Below are positions 23,652-35,179 of a stretch of DNA of 64,000 nucleotides, one piece after another. The notes under the pieces were generated by a model. It ran no database searches. It was not told the origin of the DNA and saw only the letters and a list, made by a program, of their open reading frames with translations. The stretch is taken from contig MNCI01009661.1 of NCBI GenBank assembly GCA_015680685.1, positions 58,984 through 122,983 of the forward strand. Reading direction: 5' to 3'. Numbering within the stretch: position 1 is the stretch's first letter; each line of letters opens with the position of its first letter. Both the position numbers and the translations under genes were made by a program. The stretch comes from Gnetum montanum (Eukaryota; Streptophyta; Gnetopsida; Gnetales; Gnetaceae).

Positions 23652-24575
23652 TCGTTTGTTTTATGTGCAGCAACATACTTGCATGAAGGTTGGGAGCTTC
23701 GTTCAAGTCATAGAGTCCTCCCATGTTGTTTCTCTCGCATGTTTCTTACCCAACAGCAAATTAGTAATATTCAGAATAGCCACCTTAATGACTGGTTATG
23801 TTATTCTTATAACTGTTATGCAAGATCTCCAAGTCCACAGATTTCATATACCTTTTTCGGACATCCTCAAGAGGTTCTTGATGATTTATATCCACCTTTA
23901 CATATTAAAACCAGTCTCCATGCAGATCATTTCATCAATGAGTGTGTACAGTTTGATGAAATAGGATATCCTGAAGTAGCACCATTAGTACATTGGCCTA
24001 GGTATAAACCCTCTGGTTGCCATTATTATCATATTGATTTTAATACGCCAATAGATTGTCCTCCAGAAGAACATCCATTTTGGGAATGGTGGTCTCTATA
24101 TGGTCATACCGTCAGAACCTTTCCTGACCATTTTGATGCATCCTATGTCCGTTGTTTGCGAGCCATGACACATTCTGATTTTCGTTATTTCTCCTGTTTT
24201 GAAACAATGGCTCACTTCGCTTTCCATGACTATAACCCTTCCTATTTTATCACAACGAGTCTAAGCCGAAGAACCGACTGGCAAAATCCATGGACCCTCG
24301 CTTGGTACCAAGATGTTCTGACCGCCATGGCACATGAAATTATTACCTTTTGTGAAGCTAATCATCGGGTTCCCACTACACTTGAACCCTATAATTTTGA
24401 TCCTGCTTTTCAACTACTACAAAGAGAAGGTGGACACTGGCGCGTGCGTTGGCATAATCCTGGTCCGGTCATCTCCTTCCATCCTGATTCGTCCGATTTA
24501 GAAGATGAGGTATCCGAGGCACCTACCACACCACGCCATAATGATGATTCCAACACAAGTGATGGTGAACAGTAA
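23652..24575 (+). CDS. Unrecognised downstream ORF of the pararetrovirus
   Basis: The frame is open from 23,652, directly after the RNase H stop and in the same frame, to TAA 24,573-24,575. The first in-frame ATG is at 23,739 (about 278 codons). A pyrimidine-rich TTTGTTTTATGTGCAG at 23,655-23,670 looks like a splice acceptor and would place exon start at 23,671. The protein is rich in aromatic residues and His (PFWEWWSLYGHTV, DSDFRYFSCFETMAHF-like stretches) and ends in an acidic Ser/Asp/Glu tail, near EDEVSEAPTTPRHNDDSN. I do not recognise a domain. Its position matches that of the inclusion-body/transactivator gene in caulimoviruses and of the spliced ORF4 in rice tungro bacilliform virus, but position alone proves no function. 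Confidence 0.7.
   Translation, partial: SFVLCAATYLHEGWELRSSHRVLPCCFSRMFLTQQQISNIQNSHLNDWLCYSYNCYARSPSPQISYTFFGHPQEVLDDLYPPLHIKTSLHADHFINECVQFDEIGYPEVAPLVHWPRYKPSGCHYYHIDFNTPIDCPPEEHPFWEWWSLYGHTVRTFPDHFDASYVRCLRAMTHSDFRYFSCFETMAHFAFHDYNPSYFITTSLSRRTDWQNPWTLAWYQDVLTAMAHEIITFCEANHRVPTTLEPYNFDPAFQLLQREGGHWRVRWHNPGPVISFHPDSSDLEDEVSEAPTTPRHNDDSNTSDGEQ
23655..23670 (+). promoter_or_regulatory. Candidate 3' splice site before the downstream ORF
   Basis: TTTGTTTTATGTGCAG has a T-rich tract and ends in CAG. Candidate partners upstream are CGAAA/GTAAGT at 19,482 in the leader and ACGG/GTAATG at 19,601. The second would bring the ATG at 19,576 in phase with the downstream frame (25 + 2 bases). Confidence 0.45.
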
Positions 24576-24709
24576 AAGTAATCCACTAACTAAAAGTAAG
24601 ATTCCATCTCATCCCCTTATACAGTATCCGATGAGGTGTAAGGCATTATAACCTAATGCGGTCTGAGCTGGATAACACCAAGAATGTACAGGAAGGGCTT
24701 TCCTCTTCC
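24576..24709 (+). promoter_or_regulatory. Intergenic promoter region of the pararetrovirus
   Basis: A short non-coding stretch between the last ORF and the TATA box. No ORF; upstream promoter elements would lie here and at the end of the preceding ORF. Confidence 0.5.
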
Positions 24710-24716
24710 TATAAAA
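24710..24716 (+). promoter_or_regulatory. TATA box of the pregenomic RNA promoter
   Basis: CTATAAAAAGGA lies 135 bp after the last ORF and upstream of the leader and primer site, exactly where a caulimovirid promoter belongs. Transcription would start about 24,740-24,750. Confidence 0.7.
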
Positions 24717-24785
24717 AGGAACCCTTACCTCTTCCTCAAGCACCGCAAGAAAGAGAGAGCTATCTAGTAGTTTCATTCTGCAAGT

Positions 24786-25050
24786 GTCAGTCCTTCTGTC
24801 TGCAAGTCAGTCCTTCGGAGTCCTTCCCTTTCTCTTATGCATTTCCATTCTGTCTGTATTTCCATATCAGAGAAATCTACAAGTGATGCGCTGTGCTCCT
24901 TGTAAAGCATTCCTGGTATGAAAGTGTGTAATCTAGCAGAGAAATCATAAAAGTGATGTGTTGTGCTCCTTTTACAAGCATTCCTGCGGATAGTTGTAAT
25001 AGAGAGATCTCAGTCTGAGGCTCCTTGCTCGACTGAAAGCATTCCTATTA
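24786..25050 (+). repeat. Imperfect direct repeats in the viral leader
   Basis: Two long units, 24,870-24,914 and 24,939-24,987, share AGAGAAATC-A-AAGTGATG, then GTGCTCCTT and AAGCATTCCTG. A third, shorter unit ends AAAGCATTCCTA near 25,048. Before them, CAGTCCTTC occurs twice at 24,788-24,816. The repeats lie between the inferred transcription start and the primer site. Confidence 0.8.
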
Positions 25051-25095
25051 ATAATAATGTGTGTGTTTGAGTTTTAGGCTGTGCAACTTTGGGAG

Positions 25096-25108
25096 TGGTA
25101 TCGAAGCC
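25096..25108 (+). promoter_or_regulatory. Primer-binding-site-like sequence of the pararetrovirus
   Basis: TGGTATCGAAGCC resembles the canonical tRNA-Met primer site TGGTATCAGAGCC, with AG swapped to GA in the middle. It lies about 350 bases after the inferred transcription start, a normal place in caulimovirids. Confidence 0.65.
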
Positions 25109-25170
25109 TTGTTCCGTTCCTCGCTGTTCCCATATCCTGTGTGCCACACTCTTTTTCCCCGGGGGGGCCT

Positions 25171-26190
25171 AGGTATGATATTTAACTTAATCCAATCATT
25201 CATCATCCTTAGAGCCCATGAACTCCTTACAATGACAACATGCAAGGGCATGAGAGGTACTTATCTTCTTTAACAAGGATGTACTTACATTCATTTAATA
25301 GTACTTAAGTTAAATTCCCTGCAATGGATCGCTTGTTTAATCAATCATCTCAATAGCTTTATAACATATAATTTTTCTATCCTGGGCATCATAACACTCT
25401 AACGAAACGAATCCAAATCAACTTGAATTGCTTCTCTAAGGCTAAACCTATCCTCTTTCATGTTTTTATCACCATCTTACATCTTTTTGACTTCCTCATC
25501 GACGTAGTATAAAAAGTCTATATACATATGCAATACTTAGCTCAATTTTCACCCTTTTTTAGAAGCTCTAGAGAAGTTTTTATAATTTTTCAAAGCCCAA
25601 GAACCTTCCAAGCACTCTAACTTCTATACTACTTACCCAGTCTAACTCATTTTTCAATCCTTGAGCTACTAGAGGTATGCTTTATATCATGGGAGACACA
25701 AACCTTAGAGTTTTCACATAAAAGTTTTTAAAATTTTTCTAACTCCCCATGATTAATCCATTAAAATAATTACTATAAATATTTAAGACTAACAAACAAA
25801 CTCTAATAGCTAGGAATAAGTAATATTAAACTAATATACCTAGCTTGCAATCATAAACAAGTACTTAAACAATCAACCCTTAATGTCGAATAAATTAACA
25901 TAACCTAAGCTAACAAGGAAAGAGATTCAAATAGCTAAAGGTTCTAGACTAAAAAGTTAACCATGAGTTATATTTGTGATCGCAGATGGTACCAAAATGA
26001 GAACCATAAGCAAGAGGGCCATCGTAGCCTAGTGAAAAGTAACCCTAAGGAGGAAGGGGCTAATAATAGTAGCAACCACAACCCCATAAATAAGTATCTA
26101 AGGTGAAAAATGCTATCAAACCTCTTTAGGGGGAACCCAGAGTATAATCTTTCAAGCATATTCCTACTATGGAGATGGACCAATCCAAGC
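25171..26190. other. No gene seen
   Basis: AT-rich sequence right of the pararetrovirus. No coding frame, repeat or retroelement motif is recognised. Confidence 0.4.
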
Positions 26191-28800
26191 AGAATGAAGC
26201 TCCCAAGCTGAGGCCTAGCTTAGAGGTCACAATTATAGAGGCTTCCCTAGAGCTATTCAGGATAATGCAGGTCCAAAGTTTCATTCTTTAGGAATTTAAC
26301 TTTAGATCCTTCTTGGAGTTGATGTCAAAATAGGTTAAAATGTAACTGCAAGCGTCTACTTTGTGGTCCATTATTTTAATAGCTTAGAGTGGTACATGTG
26401 GAAGATATATCTATTCTAGAACAAATGAAAAGGAGATGCGTCTATGAAAATTAAAGACATCATCATCTCCTATTTGCTTTAGGCCATAATTGAAGCCCTC
26501 AATTTTTCCAATACTAGGGTAAAACTAGTTAAGATCTCAATGCATGTTGATCTAGATGTAAGCAAGAAATGAGTCCAATAATGCTATGGAGTGGACCATA
26601 AGGAGTACAATACCCTAACAAAGGTGAATCAAGCTTATTTTAAGAGCATGACCTATCACCTAAATCCAATGGTGAGGTCAAGTAAGATGATGGCCTTCTC
26701 CACCAAGGCATGTACATCTCTAAGTAAGAAATTCCCAGTCAACCTACCTAAACTCATCTTCTTGGAGATCAAAAAATGCTTCAAGAAAAATCAAAAGAAT
26801 AGGAAGACATGTTCCTTCCCGTCCTTGATCAAGATATTATGTAAAATGGGGAGGATAGCTTGCTATTTGACTAATGTGGTATGTCATGCTTCTGCTACAT
26901 CTTTCCAATAGATGATAAAAGATAAGGTAATAGCCAAGCTATAGGAAGAGGAACAACCACCACCATCACCACCTATAGCCCTGAAAATAACATTGGAAAT
27001 GTTAGCAACTACAGAATGACTTAAGAAACTTTAAGAGAAGTAGTTGCAATAACAACAAGGATTTATAGATGATCGAGAGTCATCTGTTTACCATCCAACC
27101 ATGAGTCATTTGAACAAGGTCGCAAGGATCATTAGTTAACTGGACAGTAAAGCACCCTTTCTATTCTCCACATAAATGAACTAAGCACCCATGAGGCCCA
27201 ATCTAAGTGCCAGAGAGGTCATGATGTCCATTCCTGAAAAAACATTTCCTATGATTTTGGAAAATGCTACAACTTTCTTAATCATGTTAGAGGAGGATGA
27301 GAGGGCAACAATCCTAGTGATATAGCACAATGGTCAAGAGATAGAACTAGATATGATGGTTGATTAAGTAGCAAAGGCCCTTAATGTTTCTATGGTGTCT
27401 CTAATAGACATCACTACCATGGCAAACATCCATGCACCTGCAAGAGCAAGGAGTAGTTAGATGAGCACTGCCCAACATCAAGAGATGTTGGAAAGACTAG
27501 TAGGAGTTAAGCAACTACTTTTTGAGATCTTTAATATTCCAGATGAAACAACTACAAACTATTCATAACTTCTTGAGATACGGGTTAAATGTTTTGTTGC
27601 AATCATGTAAATTGAGGAGGCCACCATAGCCAATCAATAGTTGATCACTGAAGTTGCTAGGTTGAGAGCCTATCTATTCAACACTACCATTCTCTAGCCA
27701 AAACATACATGGGATGAAGCTTTCTAATATCTTCAGAAAAAATACTATAAGGCTAAGAATGAAAAAGAGATTATGATATTCAACACATCCATGTTAAAGG
27801 CCATGACAAAAAACATTGATAAGGACATACTGCAAGTTCACAAGGAAAACTTAGTCCTCATCAAGGATAATCACTACCTGTAGAATGATAACCAATAGAA
27901 GGACCAAATGATTAAATACATCTACCAACAACACAAGTATCTTGCCAAGATTAACTTGAATTTAAGAAGATTAAAAGTGAGAAATAGAAATCGCTTAATG
28001 AAGAAGGTTTGTGCCCTTCCTCAAAGAATAGCAATTAAGATAGCCACCTAGAAGAATGAGGCCTTGAAGTTTAAAAATATATAGAATCATTTATAAGGAC
28101 TAGTTTTGGGTACTCAAGGAGGTCAATGAGAAAGAGATAAAATTGGTAAAGGTAAAAGTGAATGAGACCATCTATCAAGTAAAATAAAGAGGAGATGCAT
28201 GGTAGCTCATCTTTGATGGACTAAATGCATGCAATCAGGCAGAGATGTACCTCAACAAGTTACAGATTGAAGAGATGACTAAGCACATAAAGCTTGCCAA
28301 CGTCCAATATGTAAAGTTGGTAATGGTAATAGCAGGGAGGCCAAGATCCAAACTGGAGAAGTAAGTCACTAGCTCCTACCTTCTCTATGAGACAAAGTTT
28401 CGGGTTCATAAAGTTACAAAACAAAAATTGGAGGTAGCAAACATGAAGCTTGAGGTTCTCAAAAGTAAGTTCAATGATCAACAAGCTATTGCTAAAAACC
28501 TAGCAAGAAGAAAGAATGACTACCAAGAGCTATAGAACCAAGTAAAGACATTCAATATTGAACAAAAGACATTCATAGCCTAGTTTTTCAATGTAAAGGA
28601 ACTATTTCCTTTAATGAAATTCCTATGGGATATCCCTGCACTAGCCCATATAGGTGAAGTAGCTTGGACTATTTACAACCCACAAAGAAAAGAAGATAAG
28701 ATGAAAGAACTCCTAGATGCTTTCAAACTTGCAATAGATGCAAATCAACCTCATCCTCTAGCAGTACCAAGATGCAATGAAGGACTATCTGAGCCATAGG
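26191..28800 (+). pseudogene. Unidentified decayed coding-like block
   Basis: Over about 2.6 kb the plus strand gives coding-like stretches broken by stops. The longest, 26,591-26,911, reads EYNTLTKVNQAYFKSMTYH and later a basic CFKKNQKNRKTCSFPSLIK. The line FPSLI-ILC resembles the FPSLITALC line in plant-transposon proteins carried by some Ty3/gypsy elements, which is a weak clue. From about 27,700 to 28,600 the reading is Lys/Glu/Asn-rich and coiled-coil-like. I cannot name the family; a retroelement-borne accessory protein is the best guess. Confidence 0.4.
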
Positions 28801-29134
28801 AGCCTCCACATCTAAGCACCGTATGATAATTCATCACATCTCCATCCATTCAACAAGTGCTTGCTAAAATTTTATCTAAGTGTCCAATTTTATTGTAAAA
28901 GGGTACTCATTTTCGTAAAACTATACAATCCGTCACTTAGATTTAGTTAGATTCAATCGGTCTATTTATCTTTTCATAATTTTCATACTTCCTCAAATTT
29001 TGTAAGAAACTCAATCCCAATTTTGGTCACTCAAGGATGCATTTTCAATCAGTCATGGAGGTATGATCAACCATCAATAAGATAGGTTGCATCAATGCAT
29101 GCTCATCTATGCAATCCCATTGACATTTTCCCAT

Positions 29135-29961
29135 TGATGCATGATATGATGTATTGATGTAGGTACGTTGATGCTAACATAATCTTTGCTTATATAACTG
29201 TGCACACCCTTGCATTTATGGTACCTTTTTGTCATAGGCTTAGCCAAATTCTTGCAATTTTATTTCATGAAAGTTAGAATATTTTTCCTCTAAGAACCTA
29301 CAGCATGGATTTATGAGATTGTACATATTTTATTCAAATGCACATGTGCTTTGACATATTTACATGGAAAGAAATAAAATTGACATTTCCTCTATCTATT
29401 GTAGCACTTAGACTAGCTTAATTCTACTTTCAACAGTTTACTTTACATGAAATTTACTTTTCTATTCTTAATTAATTAATATTATTGTTCATAAACAACA
29501 TGAGTATAACCATTTCTAGCATAACATATTAACTCTTGGTAATCCTAGCAATGGATACCTAGTGCACCCAGTAGTGTACACTTTGTAACCTAGCAATGTT
29601 AGTATAGGTTTAGGATGTGTACGGAAAATGGAAATGGATACTCTACATTAGGCTGGTTAGATAATAAAGTATTTAATTAGTTAGTTAATTTATATCATTA
29701 AATCTTCATTCATTTAATCATTTAGCAATCAAGGTATAAAATAATAAAAAGTATAAAAATAGATTGTATGCCTCAACCACAATTCACCATATGCACATAT
29801 TAACCCAAGTATGGACTAGGAAGACAATGATTTATAACCACATAATTCACTATTTATGAATATCAACCACTTAGATTAATAAGTCCACAAAATTCAACCA
29901 AATCACATGTGAACACTTGTTATTTTTATGGTTCGACGAAGGAACTATCCATTACTCATCA
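29135..29961 (+). repeat. Diverged relative of the TGATGAG LTR family (copy A)
   Basis: It starts near TGATGCATGATATGATG and ends ACTCATCA. A TATATAA box lies at 29,191-29,197. It shares with 54,349-55,166 the line TAATCCTAGCAATGGATAC and the layout of the following 400 bp, and with 13,768-14,443 the block GGATGTGTACGGA-AAT---AATGGAT-CTC. Orientation is plus. The left end is approximate. Confidence 0.65.
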
Positions 29962-31512
29962 TAATTGTGTGTCACCATTCTCCACAGTTGAAGCACTAGA
30001 TTTTAATGAGTTGTCTTAACCCTTGCCTCCCTTGTCATGTTCCTTATTTTCTTTGTCCTTTTCTTGTACTTGGACAAGGTTCACTATAATAGTTAATTAC
30101 CTTTAAATACTAAATCCAAATATTAAACAAAAAGATAATTAATTTGCTAGAAAACAAGAAAATAAACTATCTTTAATTAATTGGTTAGAACATTACAATA
30201 GGGTTCCCAATACCCACAAACATCTAAAACCTTTCACACTTAAATGATATTGCAAAGCATGAGGCTCTATAATCATACAATGGTTATTCTCAATGCAAAA
30301 CACAACCAATGGATAATCTCTCCTACAAATCAAGATTGAGATTCAAATCAGAGAAGTAAATAAGAGACAAGAAAACATAGGTCAATCTACACACATATTA
30401 ACCCTAGAGTTGCAACCACACTTGCACTCACTTGATATGCTCTATTACACTTTTGACAAGCTCTCCTCAAATCAAGAGCTCTCACCAAGACTCCTCTCTC
30501 ACTCTCTCTATCCATTCATAAACATGAAACACCAACAAATTTATTAAGAGAATAAGATAAAAACCTAGGTAAACCTTCCACAAGCTCAACATGGAGTTTC
30601 CATGCTTTTTTTAATCCTTTATCCTTCATCTCCTGGGTGTTTTCCAACTTGGAATAGTTAAATCTAGAATTTTCCCAACCCTACGGGTCATCTCTAGCCT
30701 TCTTGAGTTATCTTTTATCAATTCCTAGCTTTCATATGATACATCTACTATTTTTTTGGGAGACGTCTATTCCCTAGATAAGATGTCTTGCCTAAGATGT
30801 ATCCACTGTTGGGAAGACGTCTTCACTCTACATAAGATGTCTCTTCTCAGACTAAGACATCTCCTATCATCCCCAAGATGTCTTCTAAGAAGACTTAGCT
30901 CCTAGCTAAGACATCTCAACAGAGCCCAAAACTTGGAAAACATACACATAGGGGAGAATAAGGGAATTGGAAGTGGTACCCCTATAGCTTACCACTTGTT
31001 AAAATTCTGCAATGGTGGCATGATGATTTTGATAATGTATCAAAAGTTGTTCTTAAACATGGTGAGCCTTGTAAGGAGGACTCTGACCTCATTGGATATT
31101 AATTTTGAGCTAAAGAGTCATAGTAGGTTATCTTTCTTCTTGACTACAGGTTCAACATGGGTCATGGAGAAAGTTAATGCTACTTTTATAGCACCATGAG
31201 TTGACCACGACCTAGCCATGGTCATGGTATTTTGATTTTAAGAATCACAAGTTAACTACAACCCTACTACAAGTCATGTTTTGTTAATTTTTTATTCCTA
31301 ATATTGGGCCATGAGTGGACAATGATCCCATTGCAGATCATGGTTTACATACAATAAAAAATAAGAAATGTCATGAGGTCATAGTAACTGGAGTATAAGT
31401 CAAGCACAATGCTTCATCTTTGGTTTTGGTCACAATGGCACTATAGCTTGGGCACTGGGGATCTTGAAGGTCACAGTGCTCTTTATTTCAAGCACAATGT
31501 TGAAAATAGTGT
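29962..31512. other. No gene seen; holds an AGA(C/T)GTCT cluster
   Basis: No coding frame is supported. 30,761-30,916 has seven copies of AGACGTCT, AGATGTCT or its reverse complement AGACATCT. The rest is AT-rich and unassigned, with a distant likeness to 51.7-52.2 kb. Confidence 0.45.
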
Positions 31513-32540
31513 ATGATGTGTCCCCTTGTGAACAATCAATGATTCCCTCAGTTTTTATGTTTTATATCATGTCATATTTTTAGTTTTAAATTTAGTGTTT
31601 ATAAAAAGTAATTAGAAGTTATATTTTAATTTCCAAAGTTTGAAATATGTGTTTTTAATTTTATGTTAGTGTGTGTGCACACTTCGCTTTTGTAAAGGAT
31701 CCATAGTTTCACATTCAATATTCATCAAAGTGAGGCATTCTCAAAAGCTATAAGGATTCCTTTCCTTCATTGTAAGCTTAATGAAAGCATTTTAATTTAT
31801 TTGAAATATGGAGAGAAGAGAAGTATGCTACTGATTCTATAAGCTTTTTCTATTTATTTTTTTCTTGCTCTTACATTCTTATAGCATGAATTTCTTATAA
31901 TGATTCAATATCCTCACAATTTTCTCATCCATTCTTAAAATGTTTCTGATAGTCCCACAAATTGAACTTTCATATTCTCACAAGTTCTCATAAATTTCTA
32001 GTTCTCACATTTTCACAAATCTACATACAAGTTTCAATTTATAATTCTCACAATTCTCTTAGGGAGTTTGATCATACATGTTAATATAGGACAATGTCTA
32101 TTTTAGAAGTATAATCTGAGAGTGCTTGAAATTTTGAATTTATAATTCTAGTAAGGATTTTTTAAATTCCTTCGCTATGAAGCATTGTGTATTGAGGATT
32201 TGTTATTCTTAGTCTCATCTTAGTGTTTAGAAGCTCATTTATGGAGGTTTTGAGGGAACTTCTTTAGGGCTTTTCATAATCTCCTATTTTCTCATTTCAG
32301 AAATATTTAAATGTTTTCAGATTAATTGTCATTGAAGATTAATAAATATTTATCGTTTTACATAGTTATAGATCATTTAATTCTAGATCTAAATCCTTTT
32401 AAGGGTTGAAGCATTGTCTCTTTATCTTATGATGTATTTCCCACATATTCTCAAGGTTTATGTCATAGACTCATGTTAATGTTCCATTGAATCCTATTTC
32501 ATGTGTTAATTAGCATATTCATTTTAATATCTAGCATGTC
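31513..32540 (+). repeat. 5' LTR of the copia element
   Basis: Matches the 36,701 repeat in order and orientation over about 950 bp, up to the shared lines 'CCTTTTAAGGGTTGA' (32,395) and CCCTTTAAGGGTTGA (37,741). The right end is approximate; no clear primer site was found. Confidence 0.65.
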
Positions 32541-33338
32541 TATATATTGTATTCCAGGTTTAAGAAGAATTCATGTTTGCCCTTAGATCAGGCTTATTTG
32601 TTGCTAGTTTTAAGTATTTGTACTTTACATATCAAAAAATATCATTGGGTGTTGATCCCAATGAAATTAATCAATATCATCCTTATGATGTTGGTACAAA
32701 GTGATCTAGTAATAAGGATTGATATTGCCAAATCCATAAAATTTTAAGTTCTAGACATATTGCCCATCATAGCTACCATAATTTAGATTGGTATAGTTAA
32801 TTTTTATTTTTCTTGTCATCATCCAAGTGACTAGAACCAAAGTGTTTGCAGAAAAACCTAAGAGATCCTTACCCACTTGTCACTCCAACAATACAAATCG
32901 ATAAGCAAGTTTTAGGTCTTACTAAAAATTTCTCCAAGTGATGCAAATCAATATCACCAAAGTTAAAAAGTTTTAAAGCATGCTTGAGGCTATTAAGGTT
33001 AGAATCTTGGGAAAATTTTCTTGTTGTTTACATCAATCGTATGCTATTGATCTCCAACACTCAAGTTGGCTATGAGTAGCTCATAAGGGTGTTGAAGTCA
33101 TATTGAACATGAAAATGGAAAAAATAAACATCTAGTCTAGCCCATTTTGTACATTTAGAGTATGAAAGCACCTACGAATTCTAAGCCAAAAAAAGTGCAA
33201 GGGTTCCAAAATAAACTTTTTAATGCTAGGTAGCTAAACATAAAATTTGGACAACAAATTGGGCATGAATGTACACATTAAGTGCTCATCTATACGTCAT
33301 GACATGAGAGGCATAAGGCTCAAAGCTTTTGGACTTAA
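32541..33338. other. Interior of the copia element, no recognisable gene
   Basis: No conserved gag or pol motif could be read in any frame. It is assigned to the copia element by position only. Confidence 0.35.
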
Positions 33339-35179
33339 TGTAATACTCTCCATGAGCCTACCTTAGGAATGGACCGTGTACTAATATTCCATTGGCAGTT
33401 GCATATAACACATATTAATAGATTGAATAAACACAATGGAAAGCCATAAATCACTCCATGAAAATTAGATCATGAAACTACAACACATGGTACATGCACA
33501 CATCAAACCAACATATGTATATAAGAATCAACCAAATACTATATCATACATAAAAGTAACATGCTAACTATCTAAGCTATACATATGTCTAGTTTAAAAT
33601 CATAACATATTAGTCAATACATCCAACACATATATCATGTTAATATGTACCTCATATATATACACTATACAAGTAGTCCATAGCTCATAGGCTAGCAATA
33701 CTAAGACTTATAGCAAAAATATCTATCTCTTTCATAAAAATATGTAATAACAAAACTAGGAACATAGGATCAAGGTCCTATTCTAAGCTTTCAAAATTCT
33801 AAAAAATTTGTTCGGTTACGATTTTTAGACTTTAGGCATTTAAGGAAGCCCTAGAAGCTATGTTTTTTGCCATTTTCACAATTTTTTTTTATCAAGAGGT
33901 CAAGGGTCTCTTTACAAAAGTTGGTCAAATTGATATGTGGCATGCATTATATCATTGAGATTCATCGCAACCTTACAATGGGGTCATGATGGATGGGTGA
34001 GGTCTACTTGAGATCCAAACCAAAAAGTTAAATAACTTTGACTTTTGGGCCATTACCATCTAGCATTGTTTTAAGGGTCAAAAACACAAATTATGACTCA
34101 AACCCCTAATTCTACAATCCAAAAATTCAGTAGATCCAAAATAGAGTCAAAAGAAATCAAAATAAGATCAAAATGTTTTGTAACATCCCATGCATAAGAA
34201 TAAACCTAAGAAAAATGCTATATCTTAGAAGATATACACAAAATAATTATATCTGATAAACAAGCATTTTATCAAACAATTGCTAAACAAATTGAAATCA
34301 ACCATAACAAATGTGCATAGAACCAAAGTACCAAAAACCCATAATTTAGAGCAAAGTACCAAATTTTTCCAACATTGTAGCTAGAAATCATTGCATGGCC
34401 AAGATCTCACAAGAAAGCTTCAAACCCAAGCAAAACTAAAGATCAATGATGGAATCTACATAAATCATGAAATAAGATCTAAAACTAAGCTCTAACGAAG
34501 GTCCTAGATGACATCAAAAATCTAGATCTAGCTCTTCTCTAAATCAATAGGGTCTACCTCTTTGCTTCTATCTCAAAGATGTTAGCAATGCAAAAGAATA
34601 ATTTCTAATGGAAAGATTGTCAAGTATTTATGCTCACTAGGGTATGACATGGTTAGGTAGAAAGGATATTTCTATTGGGACAACTAAAATTAAAAAGACA
34701 ATACTATTAATCGTAATTTCTAAAATTAATAAAAAACAAATATTATTACATGGGCTTGAACCCCACTCGTGTAATAAGTACCCACCCATCTAACATGTAC
34801 TTGCAAAAATAGGTGTATTAACAAACACAAAGCAACCTAAACAAAGCATACCATAAAACAAATAAAGTAACCATGTGTCAATGACCCATCTAGTGTCTAA
34901 TACTTCCTAACTCAAAACTCCAACAAAAGAGGTTAGTGTGCATATGCTAAGATAAAAATGAAAATCCTAGAAAAATTAGAATTAAAATGAGATAAAAATA
35001 CATTTAAAATATCAAAAACATCTAAAAACGATAATTGTAAGCTTCATAGCTCAACCAATACAAGCATGGTCAAATAAAGAAAAAGTTTTTAAAATAAGAC
35101 ATAGGCTAAACACAAGACATCAAAGGTTCAAATCACAAATATATCAAGGGGTAAGGGGGTATCTAAGGTAGGGGTGTCA
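33339..35179. repeat. Candidate solo LTR nested in the copia element
   Basis: It begins TGTAATACTCTCC and ends GGTAGGGGTGTCA, near-inverted ends of the type seen in chromovirus LTRs that start TGTAACACCCC. The 1.84 kb between holds no coding frame. No target duplication is visible, so this is tentative. Confidence 0.35.

Larger units (their letters stand above)
19416..25170 (+). mobile_element. Endogenous caulimovirid-like pararetrovirus
   Basis: The gene order is leader, movement protein, coat-protein-like region with zinc knuckle, (gap), RT plus RNase H, an extra ORF, TATA promoter, and leader with a tRNA-Met-like primer site. There is no integrase and no long terminal repeat, which separates it from Ty3 elements and fits family Caulimoviridae. 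Reading frames are far better kept than in the surrounding retrotransposons, pointing to a younger insertion or less decay. The ends are approximate: composition shifts near 19,416 and after the G-run at about 25,163. No target duplication is visible. Genus cannot be named from the sequence alone; gymnosperm and fern endogenous caulimovirids are the obvious comparison set. Confidence 0.85.

Noticed and set aside
23656-23964. Alternative 102-codon frame overlapping the viral downstream ORF
   Set aside because: It is hydrophobic by chance and overlaps the longer ORF in another frame; it has no supporting motif.
19551-25124. CGTTCCTCGC shared at 19,551 and 25,115 as a possible terminal redundancy of the virus
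   Set aside because: Only ten bases match and the sequence diverges at once on both sides.
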